Source: Paludibacteraceae bacterium
Lineage (GTDB): Bacteria > Bacteroidota > Bacteroidia > Bacteroidales > Paludibacteraceae
DNA: 44,206 bases
Direction of reading: 5' to 3'
Assembly: GCA_024401455.1 (NCBI GenBank)
Contig: JAKSLA010000025.1
Coordinates: forward strand, 1 to 44,206
Part shown: in pieces, positions 35,941-44,206 of the stretch
Layout: each line of letters begins with the position of its first letter
Position numbering within the stretch: position 1 is the first letter of the stretch
Made by a program: the position numbers and the translations under genes
The notes under the pieces: model-generated
Seen by the model: the letters and a program-made list of their open reading frames with translations, nothing else
The model's database searches: none
Told to the model about the DNA's origin: nothing

Positions 35941-36507
35941 TTACTCGTCTTCGTCGGTCGGAAGGTCGTCATCCTCCGTATTGAGGAGAAGTAGTCCTTC
36001 GGGCAAATCCATGGTGATGGTGCGGTTGTCATCGTCGATTTCCACAATGAATTCGTCTTGTGCCGGGATGAGAATATCGTCTCCAGAAGGTGTACTTATT
36101 TCAAACAAGACATTGTCTGTTGAATCATCTACGGCTGTAATCTCTCCGATTTCATCACCATCTTCTGTCAACACTTGGAATCCCACATAGAAAGAAGAAC
36201 CCTCTACATCTATCGGATCCATATCTTCTGGCAGGAATTTGCGTGAAATATACAACTCCACATTGGAAAGTTCTTTTGCCTCCACGTCGCTGTCGATGCC
36301 TTCGAATTTCACTAACCCTATTTCGTCGTTTTTGAATCGGTAGTCTTCAATGAAGAACGGAACGAGTATGCCGTCCATTTCACAAATAAAGTAAGGCAAC
36401 TCCACTTCATCGAAGATGTCAGTATCAAATTGGAAGGCAAGTTCGCCTTGTAGTCCGTGAGGCTTTGTTATTTTGCCTATTTTTAGTACTTCTTCTTTCG
36501 TTATCAT
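35941..36507 (-). CDS. rimM: Ribosome maturation factor RimM
   Basis: RimM helps 30S head maturation and binds ribosomal protein S19. The 188-residue protein has the N-terminal RimM domain (KIGKITKPHGLQGELAF, then LVKFEGIDSDVEAKELSNVELYI) and a PRC-barrel domain with YVGFQVLTEDGDEIGEITAV and ILIPAQDEFIVEID. It ends with a strongly acidic tail (EDDDLPTDEDE). Its start overlaps the stop of the sugar kinase gene as ATGA, so the two are translationally coupled. It is not in the usual rpsP-rimM-trmD-rplS cluster. Confidence 0.93.
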   Translation of the reverse strand: MITKEEVLKIGKITKPHGLQGELAFQFDTDIFDEVELPYFICEMDGILVPFFIEDYRFKNDEIGLVKFEGIDSDVEAKELSNVELYISRKFLPEDMDPIDVEGSSFYVGFQVLTEDGDEIGEITAVDDSTDNVLFEISTPSGDDILIPAQDEFIVEIDDDNRTITMDLPEGLLLLNTEDDDLPTDEDE

Positions 36508-37358
36508 ATAATTGTTGTTTTTTTCATTTCGTGATATTGGGCCAATCCTGCCATTGGTTGTTTGAGGATAAGTCCGATCTCATAACCTTGCTCTTGGGCC
36601 ACTTGGGTCAGTTCTTGGCTGAAGTAGTGGGCTATCGACCCCACGAAGCCTAACTTCTCGTTGGTTATCGGATATTGTCTGATGTTACGGACGAAGAACT
36701 CCGTGAAACTGGTGCGAATCAAATTCTGGACATAATCCGTCTCCCTATAGCCGTAGATGAAGCGGCACACGGATGCAAGGTAGCGGTTTGGGAAGGGCTT
36801 CTTGTAAACGCGCTCCATCACCTCGGGCACGGATGTTTCCCTTTGTTCAAAGAAGGTGTCATGTATCTCTTGGGGCATTTGGTTCTTGAGGCAATCTGCC
36901 ACAAACTTCTTGCCGATGACGGCTCCGCTGCCTTCGTCTCCCAATATGAAACCAAGCGGAGAGACGTTTTGCTCTATTTCCTTCCCGTTGTAGAGGCAGG
37001 AGTTGGAGCCTGTGCCCATAATGCAGGCAATGCCTCTTTCGTCTTGGAAAAGGGCACGGGATGCGGCAAGCAAGTCGTTCTCTACCGATATTTTTGAATT
37101 AGGGAAGCGCTTTTTGAGCGCGTTGGCCACCATCGCCTTCTTTTCGGGGAAGGAGCATCCTGCGCCGTAGAAGAAGGTCTCCTCCACATCGTTTCCTTGA
37201 ATGTGTTCGTCGATGTGTTCGAAGAGTAGGGCGGCGATTTCCTCTTCTGTTTGATAGAAGGGGTTGATGCCGGGGAAAATCAGCGTTTCGTCTGCCTTTC
37301 CCTCTTGACGTACGAGCATTTCGGTCTTTGTCGAACCGCTGTCTAATATGATATACAC
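36504..37358 (-). CDS. BadF/BadG-family sugar kinase (N-acetylglucosamine kinase-like)
   Basis: A 284-residue ASKHA-fold kinase of the BadF/BadG/BcrA/BcrD ATPase family, most like N-acetylglucosamine kinases. Visible motifs are the N-terminal phosphate loop LDSGSTKTEMLV (residues 5-16), the VENDLLAASRAL strand with the likely catalytic aspartate, IMGTGSNSCLYNG, and GFILGDEGSGAVIGKK. The C-terminal GFVGSIAHYF is the adenosine motif. Amino-sugar recycling is inferred; the substrate is not proven. It overlaps rimM by four bases. Confidence 0.85.
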   Translation of the reverse strand: MYIILDSGSTKTEMLVRQEGKADETLIFPGINPFYQTEEEIAALLFEHIDEHIQGNDVEETFFYGAGCSFPEKKAMVANALKKRFPNSKISVENDLLAASRALFQDERGIACIMGTGSNSCLYNGKEIEQNVSPLGFILGDEGSGAVIGKKFVADCLKNQMPQEIHDTFFEQRETSVPEVMERVYKKPFPNRYLASVCRFIYGYRETDYVQNLIRTSFTEFFVRNIRQYPITNEKLGFVGSIAHYFSQELTQVAQEQGYEIGLILKQPMAGLAQYHEMKKTTII

Positions 37359-37381
37359 GATCTCTTTATTTTTGAATTAGA

Positions 37382-37413
37382 AAGGGATGAGTAGAAAAAT
37401 CTCCCCATCCCTT
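37382..37413 (-). terminator. Weak hairpin after the metallopeptidase gene
   Basis: AAGGGATG (37382-37389) pairs perfectly with CATCCCTT (37406-37413). On the minus strand it is followed by TTTCTAA, a poor T tract, so some read-through into the kinase gene is likely. Confidence 0.5.
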
Positions 37414-37446
37414 GTTTGTATAGGTGCTTTGCGGCACGCCGTCGGC

Positions 37447-38322
37447 TTAAAGAGCAGAGTAGTCGATGCTGAAAGTATCCATCTCGTTGAGGTTTCCGTT
37501 TCTTAAACCCTTCATCAGCCAACGGGAGCGTTGTGCAGAAGTTCCGTGGTTGAAAGATTCAGGAACGGTGTATCCACGACTTTGCATTTGAAGTCGGTCG
37601 TCACCGATGGCAGAAGCCGCGTTAAGACCTTCCTCGACGTCGCCTTGCTCCAAGGAGTTGAACTTCTCGTTGTCGTAGTGGGCCCAGATGCCGGCAAAGA
37701 AGTCGGCCTGCAACTCAAGTCTTACGCTATATTCGTTTGCCTTCTTAGGATAGCGAGCTTCAAGTTGGCGCTCTTGGTCAAGAATGCCGAGCAAGTTTTG
37801 GACGTGGTGGCCAACCTCGTGTGCAATTACGTAAGCGTAAGCAAAATCGCCGCCGGCTTTGAGTTGCTTCTCCATCTCATCGTAGAACGAAAGGTCGATA
37901 TAAACCGTCTCGTCTGCAGAACAGTAGAATGGACCAGATGAAGCTGTTGCCGAACCGCAACCAGATCTTGTCGAATTTCTGAATATCTGCAATTTAGGCT
38001 TCCTATATACTTTTCCGCTCTTTTGAAATATGTCCGTCCATACGTCTTCTGTACCAGCCAAGATTTGAGAAACGAATGTGGCCAAGGCCTCTTCTCTCTC
38101 CGAACCCTTGTAGGTGCCAGACGTTGTTGTCGTTGTTTGCATTTGCTGTTGAGCCTTTTGGACAACGGCTTGCGTTGTCTGAGACATGTCACCGCCGCTT
38201 GTGATGTAAGCGAAAAGACCAGCAATGAGGAGACCTCCAAGGCTGAGTCCGCCAACAGTTTTTACCGAGCCACCGCGGGCATCGTTTACATTGTCACTTG
38301 TTCTTCTTCCTGTTAATCTCAT
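37447..38322 (-). CDS. YpfJ-type neutral zinc metallopeptidase
   Basis: A 291-residue membrane-anchored protein of the YpfJ/zinc metallopeptidase family. It has a short basic cytosolic start (RLTGRRTSDNVNDARG), one hydrophobic span (about 24-41), a Gln/Thr-rich linker (about 48-70) and the catalytic domain. The zinc site is HEVGHH (168-173) with E203 in LELQADFFAG as probable third ligand. GCGSATASSGPFYCSADETVYIDLSFY is the family's conserved block. The active site should face the periplasm. Physiological substrates are unknown. Confidence 0.92.
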   Translation of the reverse strand: MRLTGRRTSDNVNDARGGSVKTVGGLSLGGLLIAGLFAYITSGGDMSQTTQAVVQKAQQQMQTTTTTSGTYKGSEREEALATFVSQILAGTEDVWTDIFQKSGKVYRKPKLQIFRNSTRSGCGSATASSGPFYCSADETVYIDLSFYDEMEKQLKAGGDFAYAYVIAHEVGHHVQNLLGILDQERQLEARYPKKANEYSVRLELQADFFAGIWAHYDNEKFNSLEQGDVEEGLNAASAIGDDRLQMQSRGYTVPESFNHGTSAQRSRWLMKGLRNGNLNEMDTFSIDYSAL

Positions 38323-38864
38323 GATCTTAAGTTTGAAATTAATTTATTGACTGCAAATTAACAAAAAAACAATAATATGCTTGTTAAAAATCGATTTTGA
38401 TTTTTGAAAAAATAGGAAGATATTGACAAATGAAAGGTGGCTTTCTGTGAGGAGGCGGCTGAGGTGGAACATCTTCCTCTTTGACCGTCTCATGCGCTCC
38501 TTGCGTATGTCCTCTCGCCCTTTACGTGCATGATGGAAGTTAAAGTCTCTTTCCTTTTGGGCGGGAGAAGTGAGAAAATGGAAGGTTTGCCGTCTTGTAT
38601 TGTCTGACTTGTTTACTCGAATGCTCTTTTTGAAAATTAATAGTAAAAAAAAGCTCGATTTCTTGTGTAATTCGTCTTTTAATGTGTAATTTTATCACTA
38701 ATTAGAGGTTGCCGGTTAGGAGCGATTAGTAAGAAATTATTTAGTTGAATCGTTTTTTATTGGTAAGTAGGTCATTATCTTTTTGTTATGATGCTCGCAA
38801 CGAACTGTGGAACACATTATGATTAGATCCGATTTTACCTCTTGTAATTAAATAGATAGAATTT
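38323..38864. other. Divergent intergenic region between the metallopeptidase and glycogen genes
   Basis: About 540 bp separate two divergent genes. A hairpin CATGCGC/GCGTATG (38491-38509) is present. No consensus promoter with both elements was found for either side, though the left end has a near -7 match (TTAATTTG on the minus strand). No open frame here resembles a protein family. Confidence 0.5.
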
Positions 38865-40805
38865 ATGGGTTATCTGAATTTTGATAAGTCGCTATTGTCG
38901 AATCTGGAGGAGTCGCTCTCTAAGGAGATGTTGAGAACTAATAAATCCGGAGCTTATCATTGTACAACGATAATAGGATGTAATACTAGAAAATACCATG
39001 GATTGCTCACAATTCCAATCAAGGAGTTTGGTGGAGACAACTATGTATTGCTTTCGTCTTTTGATGAAACGGTCGTGCAGCATGGTGCTGAGTTTAACCT
39101 AGGCATCCATAAATATGGTGGAGATTATTATTCTCCGAAGGGACATAAGTATATGCGTGAGTTCAGCTGTGATGTTGTTCCTTATTGTATATACCGTGTG
39201 GGTGGCGTAATCCTTTCCAAGGAGAAGGTGTTCATATCTCACGAAAACAGAATCTTGATCAAATATACGTTGATGGATGCTCACTCACCCACAACATTGA
39301 GATTCCGTCCTTTCTTGGCTTTTAGAAGTGTCAATGAACTTTGTTCAGAAAACGCTAATGCCAACACATCCTATCGTGTCGTGAACCAAGGCATTTCGAT
39401 GTGTATGTATCAGGGTTATCCGGACTTATATATGCAGTTCAACAAGCAACCGGAATTCGTTCATTGCCCAGTTTGGAACAAGGGCATCGAATATCCGAAA
39501 GACCAAGAGCGAGGCTACGCTTATAAGGAAGACTTGTGCGTGCCGGGCTATTTCGAGGTGCCTATCAAGAAGGGTGAGTCAATCATCTTCTCGGCTGGTA
39601 TCAGCGAGGTGGACGTTGACGAGTTGGATAGAATCTATAGAGCGGAAATTGCTAACCGTACTTCCCGTTCCAATTCGTTCAACTGTTTGAAGAACTCTGC
39701 GCAGCAATTCTTCAATCGTAAATCTCCTGACGAGTTATACTTGTTGGCTGGTTACCCATGGTTCAAATGCCGTGCCCGCGATATGTTCATCTCTTTGCCT
39801 GGCGTCTCTTTGGCATTCGGTGATTTGACGGGCTTCGAGAAGATCATGGCGACGATGATGCCTGATTTCTATCACTTTATGAAGGGCGAGCCTTTGGAAC
39901 GCGATGTGATGGAATTGGATGATCCGGATGTTCTTCTTTGGGTTATCTGGGCTTTGCAGGAATACGCAAAGGAGGCAGGTGTCGGAAAAATGTGGGAGAT
40001 GTACGGACAGTTGATGAAGGACATTATTGACTTTATTGTCAACCTTCGTCATCCAAACCTCTTCCTTCACGATAATGCTCTTTTATATGTCAATGGTTGG
40101 GAAAAGGCCGTCACTTGGATGAACTCTACGTTCAATGGCCGACCAATTACGCCAAGAAGTGGTTATGTGGTTGAAATTAATGCGTTGTGGTACAATGCGT
40201 TGTGTTTCGCTTCTGAATTGACGGCCATTTACGGCGAGAACTTCTTGTCTGAGCGATTGAATTCGTTGTCGGAAAAGGCAAAGGAGAGCTTTACGGCAAC
40301 CTTCTGGAATGGCATCTATTTGTACGATTTCGTTGATGGATCGCACCGCGAGCAGTCTTTGCGTCCGAATATGATTTTTGCTGTTTCATTGCCTAATTCT
40401 CCATTGGATAGCAAGCAGCGCAAATCAATCGTTGACATTACGACGAAGGAGTTGCTTACGCCGAAGGGTCTTCGTTCCATTAGCCCTAAGAGCCCTAACT
40501 ATAGAGGTTCTTGCGAGGGTTCGCAGGTGGATAGAGATTTCTCTTCTTTCCAAGGTGCCGTTTGGCCGTGGTTGATGGGCGCTTATGTCGAGGCTTATCT
40601 TAGAGTTTATAAGATGAGTGGTTACTCGTTCGTCCAACGTTCGCTCATCGGATTCGAAGAGGAGATGTACCAAAACTGCATTGGCTCCATCTCTGAAATG
40701 TATGACGGAAATCCTCCGTTCAAGGGCAGGGGAGGCATCTCTTTTGCAATGAATGTGGCTGAAATATTGAGGATTCAGAAGGTGTTGAACAATTACACTT
40801 GCTAA
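38865..40805 (+). CDS. Glycogen debranching enzyme (GDE_N/amylo-alpha-1,6-glucosidase type)
   Basis: A 646-residue cytosolic protein with the bacterial/archaeal debranching-enzyme layout: an N-terminal beta-sandwich (GDE_N_bis; GCNTRKYHGLLT at about 39-50) and a C-terminal alpha/alpha barrel (GH133-type). Barrel motifs include LLAGYPWFKCRARDMFISLPGVSLAFGD, YVEINALWYNALCFASEL and, near the end, SFQGAVWPWLMGAYVEAYL. It should hydrolyse alpha-1,6 branch points of glycogen. It heads an operon with a GT4 enzyme and a GH57 protein, the gene order known from Bacteroides species. Confidence 0.93.
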   Translation: MGYLNFDKSLLSNLEESLSKEMLRTNKSGAYHCTTIIGCNTRKYHGLLTIPIKEFGGDNYVLLSSFDETVVQHGAEFNLGIHKYGGDYYSPKGHKYMREFSCDVVPYCIYRVGGVILSKEKVFISHENRILIKYTLMDAHSPTTLRFRPFLAFRSVNELCSENANANTSYRVVNQGISMCMYQGYPDLYMQFNKQPEFVHCPVWNKGIEYPKDQERGYAYKEDLCVPGYFEVPIKKGESIIFSAGISEVDVDELDRIYRAEIANRTSRSNSFNCLKNSAQQFFNRKSPDELYLLAGYPWFKCRARDMFISLPGVSLAFGDLTGFEKIMATMMPDFYHFMKGEPLERDVMELDDPDVLLWVIWALQEYAKEAGVGKMWEMYGQLMKDIIDFIVNLRHPNLFLHDNALLYVNGWEKAVTWMNSTFNGRPITPRSGYVVEINALWYNALCFASELTAIYGENFLSERLNSLSEKAKESFTATFWNGIYLYDFVDGSHREQSLRPNMIFAVSLPNSPLDSKQRKSIVDITTKELLTPKGLRSISPKSPNYRGSCEGSQVDRDFSSFQGAVWPWLMGAYVEAYLRVYKMSGYSFVQRSLIGFEEEMYQNCIGSISEMYDGNPPFKGRGGISFAMNVAEILRIQKVLNNYTC

Positions 40806-40867
40806 TCCAAATAAAAAATAAAAATAAATGCGGGGAATAAAAAGTTCCCTTTAATGATAGTTTGTTT

Positions 40868-42130
40868 ATGAAGGCTTTGATGTTTGGCTGGGAGTTTCCT
40901 CCCCATATATTAGGTGGACTTGGTACTGCCAGTTATGGTCTGACGAGGGGTATGTCTTTGCAGAGTGACATGGACATTACTTTCATGTTGCCCAAACCGT
41001 GGGGTGATGAAGACCAGAGCTTTTTGAAGATTGTAAGCGCCAACAAGGTTCCTATTGTTTATAAGGAACCTGAATGGAACTATTTGAACTCTGAGTTGCA
41101 AGGGCGTTTTTCTCCGGAAGAATACTATCGTCTTCGCGATTGTATCAGGGAGGATAACCACTACATTGGAACGAACGGAATCGGTTCCGTTGAGTTCTCT
41201 GGTCGCTATCCGCAGAACTTGTTCGAGGAGATTCGTAATTATGATGCAGTGGCTGGCGTTGTCTGCCGTGCGTATGATTTCGACGTGATTCATTCGCACG
41301 ACTGGCTTACTTATCCTGCTGGCATTCATGCAAAGCATGTTACGGGAAAACCGCTTGTGATACACGTTCATGCTACGGATTTCGATCGTAGCCGTGGTAA
41401 TGTTAACCCAGGCGTGTTCAACATCGAGAAGCGCGGTATGGAGGAGGCCGACCATATCATCACGGTAAGTAATTTGACGCGCGACACCGTCATCTACCGT
41501 TATCATATCGATCCGGCCAAGGTGACGACCGTCCACAATGCGGTGGAACCTATCAGCCAGGAGATAGCGAACATTCAACCAAAGAGGAATACGAAGGACA
41601 AAGTGGTTACCTTCTTGGGTAGAATCACGATGCAGAAAGGTCCGGAATATTTCGTTGAGGCTGCTTATCGTGTTCTACAACGCACGCCTAATGTCCGTTT
41701 CGTTATGGCGGGTAGCGGAGATATGATGGATAAGATGATTCGTCATGCCGCATATCGTAACATCTGTGATAGATTCCACTTCACTGGTTTCTTGAAGGGA
41801 AAGGAAGTGTACGAGATGCTCAAGTCAAGCGACGTTTACATCATGCCGTCTGTATCGGAGCCGTTCGGTATCTCTCCTTTGGAGGCTATGCAGGTGGGCG
41901 TTCCGACAATCATCTCCAAGCAGTCGGGTTGTGCCGAAATCTTGAACAATGCTATCAAGGTGGATTATTGGGACATAGATGCTATGGCCGATGCCATTTA
42001 TTCCATTATCACTTATCCGTCTATGTATAAGTTCCTTAAGGAAGAAGGAAAGAGAGAAGTGGATGAAATTAAGTGGGAATATGCGGCACTCAAAGTCCGC
42101 AAGGTTTATGACATGGTTTTGCATAGATAA
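40868..42130 (+). CDS. GT4 glycosyltransferase (glycogen synthase-like)
   Basis: A 420-residue GT-B fold transferase. The N-terminal MKALMFGWEFPPHILGGLGTA motif (with the donor-binding glycines) is typical of glycogen/starch synthase-like GT4 and GT5 enzymes. GRITMQKGPEYFVEAA and MPSVSEPFGISPLEAMQVGVPTIISKQSGCAEI (with the E-x7-E pair) mark the nucleotide-sugar domain. ATG 40868 is preferred over a TTG two codons upstream. With the flanking debranching enzyme and GH57 protein, a role in alpha-glucan or glycogen synthesis is inferred. Confidence 0.92.
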   Translation: MKALMFGWEFPPHILGGLGTASYGLTRGMSLQSDMDITFMLPKPWGDEDQSFLKIVSANKVPIVYKEPEWNYLNSELQGRFSPEEYYRLRDCIREDNHYIGTNGIGSVEFSGRYPQNLFEEIRNYDAVAGVVCRAYDFDVIHSHDWLTYPAGIHAKHVTGKPLVIHVHATDFDRSRGNVNPGVFNIEKRGMEEADHIITVSNLTRDTVIYRYHIDPAKVTTVHNAVEPISQEIANIQPKRNTKDKVVTFLGRITMQKGPEYFVEAAYRVLQRTPNVRFVMAGSGDMMDKMIRHAAYRNICDRFHFTGFLKGKEVYEMLKSSDVYIMPSVSEPFGISPLEAMQVGVPTIISKQSGCAEILNNAIKVDYWDIDAMADAIYSIITYPSMYKFLKEEGKREVDEIKWEYAALKVRKVYDMVLHR

Positions 42131-42169
42131 AATTCAAATCGAAGTATAATCGTTTAGTTATATAATATA

Positions 42170-43525
42170 ATGAAGTCAGTTTGTTTCTATTTTCAGGTCC
42201 ATCAGCCTTTCCGTTTGAGGCGTTACCGCTTCTTCGATATTGGCAATGACCATTACTATTATGATGATTATAATAACGAGGAGATTATTAAGCGTATGGC
42301 AGAGCGTTGCTATTTGCCTGCAAATAAGCTCATCCTCGAAATGATAAAGGAAAACAACGGCGCCTTCAAAGTGGCTTATTCCATTTCTGGTATCGCATTG
42401 GAACAGATGGAATTATATGTGCCTGAGGTGGTTGACAGTTTCCGCGAATTGGCGAAGACGGGTTGCGTTGAATTCCTTGCTGAGACGTATGCTCATTCGT
42501 TGACGTCTCTTTGGGACAACGACGAGTTTGAGTTGCAAGTGAAGGAACATGCCAACAAGATACAAAGTCTCTTCGGACTGAAACCAACCGTGTTCAGAAA
42601 CACCGAGTTGATTTACTCTGACGAGATTGGTGATCGTGTCGTAGGTATGGGCTTCAAGGGCATGATTACAGAGGGCGCTAAGCATGTGTTGGGTTGGAAG
42701 AGTCCTAACTATGTTTACTGCTGTGCCAACAACCCGCGTTTGAAGTTGCTATTGAAAAACTTCAAGTTGAGTGATGATGTGACGTTCCGTTTCTCTGATT
42801 GGGGTTGGGATCAATTCCCGTTGACGGCGGACAAGTATATAGATTGGATTGCCAATACTCCTCCTGAAGAGAACATCGTCAATTTGTTTATGGGTTACGA
42901 GACTTTCGGCGAAATGCAAAGTGAGGGTACGGGTATCTTCGCTTTCCTAAAGGCATTGCCTAAGTTCGCGGCTCAACGAGGCATTACTTTCGTGACACCT
43001 TCAGAGGTGTTTGACAAGCAAAAGCCTGTCGGTAGCATCAATGTCCCTTATCCAATTTCATGGGCGGATGAGGAGCGTGATCTTTCGGCTTGGTTGGGTA
43101 ACGAGTTGCAAAAGGAGGCCTTCAACAAATTGCGCGAAATCGGAGATCGTGTCAGAATGTCGAAGGATCTTAAGTTGAAGCAAGATTGGTACTATTTGCA
43201 GAGCAGCGACCATTTCTACTATATGTGTACGAAGTATTTCTCAGATGGTGCTGTGCATAGTCACTATAGTCCATATGACTCTCCTTATGAGGCGTTTATG
43301 AACTATATGAATGTGTTGAGCGACTTCATCGATAGAGTGAATTCGAAGTTCCCTGCGGGTGTGGACAACGAGGAGTTGAACTCATTGACACAAACCATTA
43401 ACGCTCAAGAGGATCTGATTGCTCAATTGACGAAGGAGAATAAGAAGTTGAAGGCCGATTTGAAGGCGACGGCTTCAGCGGAAGCACCTGCTCCAAAGAA
43501 GAGTGCTTCCAAAACAAAGAAATGA
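42170..43525 (+). CDS. GH57 alpha-amylase-like protein with altered acid/base position
   Basis: A 451-residue GH57 protein. Region 1 HQPFR (11-15), region 2 CVEFLAETYAHS (99-110) and region 3 FRNTELIYSDEI with the nucleophile E146 are intact. Region 4, usually MDYETFGE in amylase-type members, reads MGYETFGE, with G242 where the acid/base aspartate is expected. The C-terminus (about 390-451) is a short coiled coil ending in a Lys/Ala/Pro-rich tail. Such GH57 alpha-amylase-like proteins lacking a catalytic residue have been noted in Bacteroidetes; it may bind glucan or act by another route. It follows the GT4 gene by 39 bp. Confidence 0.92.
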   Translation: MKSVCFYFQVHQPFRLRRYRFFDIGNDHYYYDDYNNEEIIKRMAERCYLPANKLILEMIKENNGAFKVAYSISGIALEQMELYVPEVVDSFRELAKTGCVEFLAETYAHSLTSLWDNDEFELQVKEHANKIQSLFGLKPTVFRNTELIYSDEIGDRVVGMGFKGMITEGAKHVLGWKSPNYVYCCANNPRLKLLLKNFKLSDDVTFRFSDWGWDQFPLTADKYIDWIANTPPEENIVNLFMGYETFGEMQSEGTGIFAFLKALPKFAAQRGITFVTPSEVFDKQKPVGSINVPYPISWADEERDLSAWLGNELQKEAFNKLREIGDRVRMSKDLKLKQDWYYLQSSDHFYYMCTKYFSDGAVHSHYSPYDSPYEAFMNYMNVLSDFIDRVNSKFPAGVDNEELNSLTQTINAQEDLIAQLTKENKKLKADLKATASAEAPAPKKSASKTKK

Positions 43526-43532
43526 TAGTGCG

Positions 43533-44006
43533 ATGAAAGCAAAACTTCTCTCTCTGCTGATTTTCGGTGTTGCTGTTTTTTTTGATGGCTATGCTGAAAA
43601 AAATGCGCTGGCTTCTACTTCGTGGAAATTGGCCAAAGTGCAGTGTACAGCTGTGGCTGTCGATGCAGCCAATCAGGCTTACGTCGATAGTTCGCTTGCG
43701 TATTTGCAGAGTGTGCCAAATTCTCCAGCCAATGCGTTTGAATGTGAGTTCCAAGAAACGGAACTTGTTGTCAAATCGAAGTCGAATGGAGGAAAATGGA
43801 AGTACAAGCAGAGTGCTAATAAATTGATTGTCGATTTCGGCAATGGCAATTTGTGCATTTGGGATGTGAAGTCTATTTCGGATAAAGAATTGGTCTTCGG
43901 CATGGACAAAAAGCGTTTTTTTATATCCGATTATGCCAAGGATGAAACTTTGAAAGGACTTGTACAGACTTTGGATTTGGAATTGAAGTTCCAAAAGAAA
44001 GAATGA
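43533..44006 (+). CDS. Small exported protein of unknown function
   Basis: A 157-residue protein starting 7 bp after the GH57 stop, hence the last gene of the glycogen operon. ATG 43533 gives a clean signal peptide (MKAKLLSLLIFGVAVFFDGYA); an upstream in-frame start inside the GH57 gene would spoil it. The mature part has alternating short strands (ASTSWKLAKVQC, FECEFQETELVVKSKS, KLIVDFGNGNLCIWDVKSIS), which suggests a small beta-barrel like the lipocalin-like or META-type periplasmic proteins. I do not recognise the family. Confidence 0.65.
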   Translation: MKAKLLSLLIFGVAVFFDGYAEKNALASTSWKLAKVQCTAVAVDAANQAYVDSSLAYLQSVPNSPANAFECEFQETELVVKSKSNGGKWKYKQSANKLIVDFGNGNLCIWDVKSISDKELVFGMDKKRFFISDYAKDETLKGLVQTLDLELKFQKKE

Positions 44007-44057
44007 TTTGTTAGTTTGCCAAAAGAAAGAAACAAACAGAAAATTTCAATATTTTGA

Positions 44058-44089
44058 GAGGTTGTCCAATAAGGGCAGCCTCTTTTTTT
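44058..44089 (+). terminator. Terminator of the glycogen operon
   Basis: GAGGTTGTCC (44058-44067) pairs with GGGCAGCCTC (44073-44082), two G-U pairs, loop AATAA, followed by seven T residues. Confidence 0.9.
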
Positions 44090-44091
44090 CC

Positions 44092-44120
44092 GTAGAGACG
44101 TCCCATGGGAACGTCCCTAC
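44092..44120. repeat. REP-like imperfect palindrome
   Basis: This 29-bp block reads GTAGAGACGT, CCCATGGGA, ACGTCCCTAC. It nearly equals its own reverse complement, with one A/G difference and a one-base offset, so it can fold into a long hairpin. It lies directly after the operon terminator, a usual place for dispersed palindromic repeats. Confidence 0.7.
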
Positions 44121-44206
44121 CTGCCTGAAAACCAGCCATAATGAAAAATATTCCGAAAAAACATCTGAAAACGTTTGGAGGATATCCGATAATGCACTAC
44201 TTTTGC

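Overview
The window looks like a chromosomal segment of a Bacteroidota (Bacteroidales-type) bacterium. Three things point there. The gene order tuf-trnW-secE-nusG-rplKAJL-rpoBC is followed by a DUF3467 gene. Several genes have promoters of the Bacteroidetes sigma-ABfr kind (TTG, 19-21 nt, TAnnTTTG) and few have strong Shine-Dalgarno sequences. The protein families are also typical: a T9SS-like C-terminal tail, a Cbp1-like coiled-coil lipoprotein, and a GDE-GT4-GH57 glycogen cluster. The genus cannot be fixed from the sequence. No rRNA, CRISPR array, transposase or prophage gene was seen.

Region 1 (1-11570) is the core information-processing operon: the 3' end of tuf, tRNA-Trp, secE, nusG, L11, L1, L10, L7/L12, RpoB and RpoC. 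A very strong hairpin followed by five T residues lies between rplL and rpoB, and an intrinsic terminator follows rpoC. Region 2 (11571-14700) holds DUF3467 with its own promoter, a DUF4377 protein, a CrcB fluoride channel, and an accessory patch. The patch contains a full-length DUF1016 (YhcG-type) PD-(D/E)XK protein and a second DUF1016 gene cut off before its nuclease domain; both follow nearly the same 45-bp leader.

Region 3 (14719-20400) has a HelD-like RNA polymerase-associated helicase on the minus strand, an AT-rich 900-bp stretch without a convincing gene, an S4 RNA-binding protein, PanE-like ketopantoate reductase, a SPOR-domain protein and FolE. Region 4 (20388-26394, minus strand) is AI-2E transporter-PrmC-RecX-CPBP protease, then a secreted GH30 glycosidase. 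Region 5 (26688-33544, plus strand) has a Bacteroidetes conserved protein, RsmI, the Cbp1-like lipoprotein, trigger factor, ClpP and ClpX; the last three form a protein-quality-control neighbourhood.

Region 6 (33659-38322) has RecQ converging on a minus-strand run of zinc metallopeptidase, BadF-type sugar kinase and RimM. Region 7 (38865-44206) is a glycogen/alpha-glucan operon: debranching enzyme, GT4 glycosyltransferase, GH57 protein and a small exported protein, closed by a terminator and a palindromic repeat. The GH57 protein has glycine where the family's acid/base aspartate is expected.

Most of the window is ordinary core genome. The points most worth a second look are the DUF1016 pair with its duplicated leader and internal palindromes, the rplL-rpoB attenuator, the GH57 active-site substitution, the structured clpP upstream region, and several inverted-repeat elements in gene-poor stretches.
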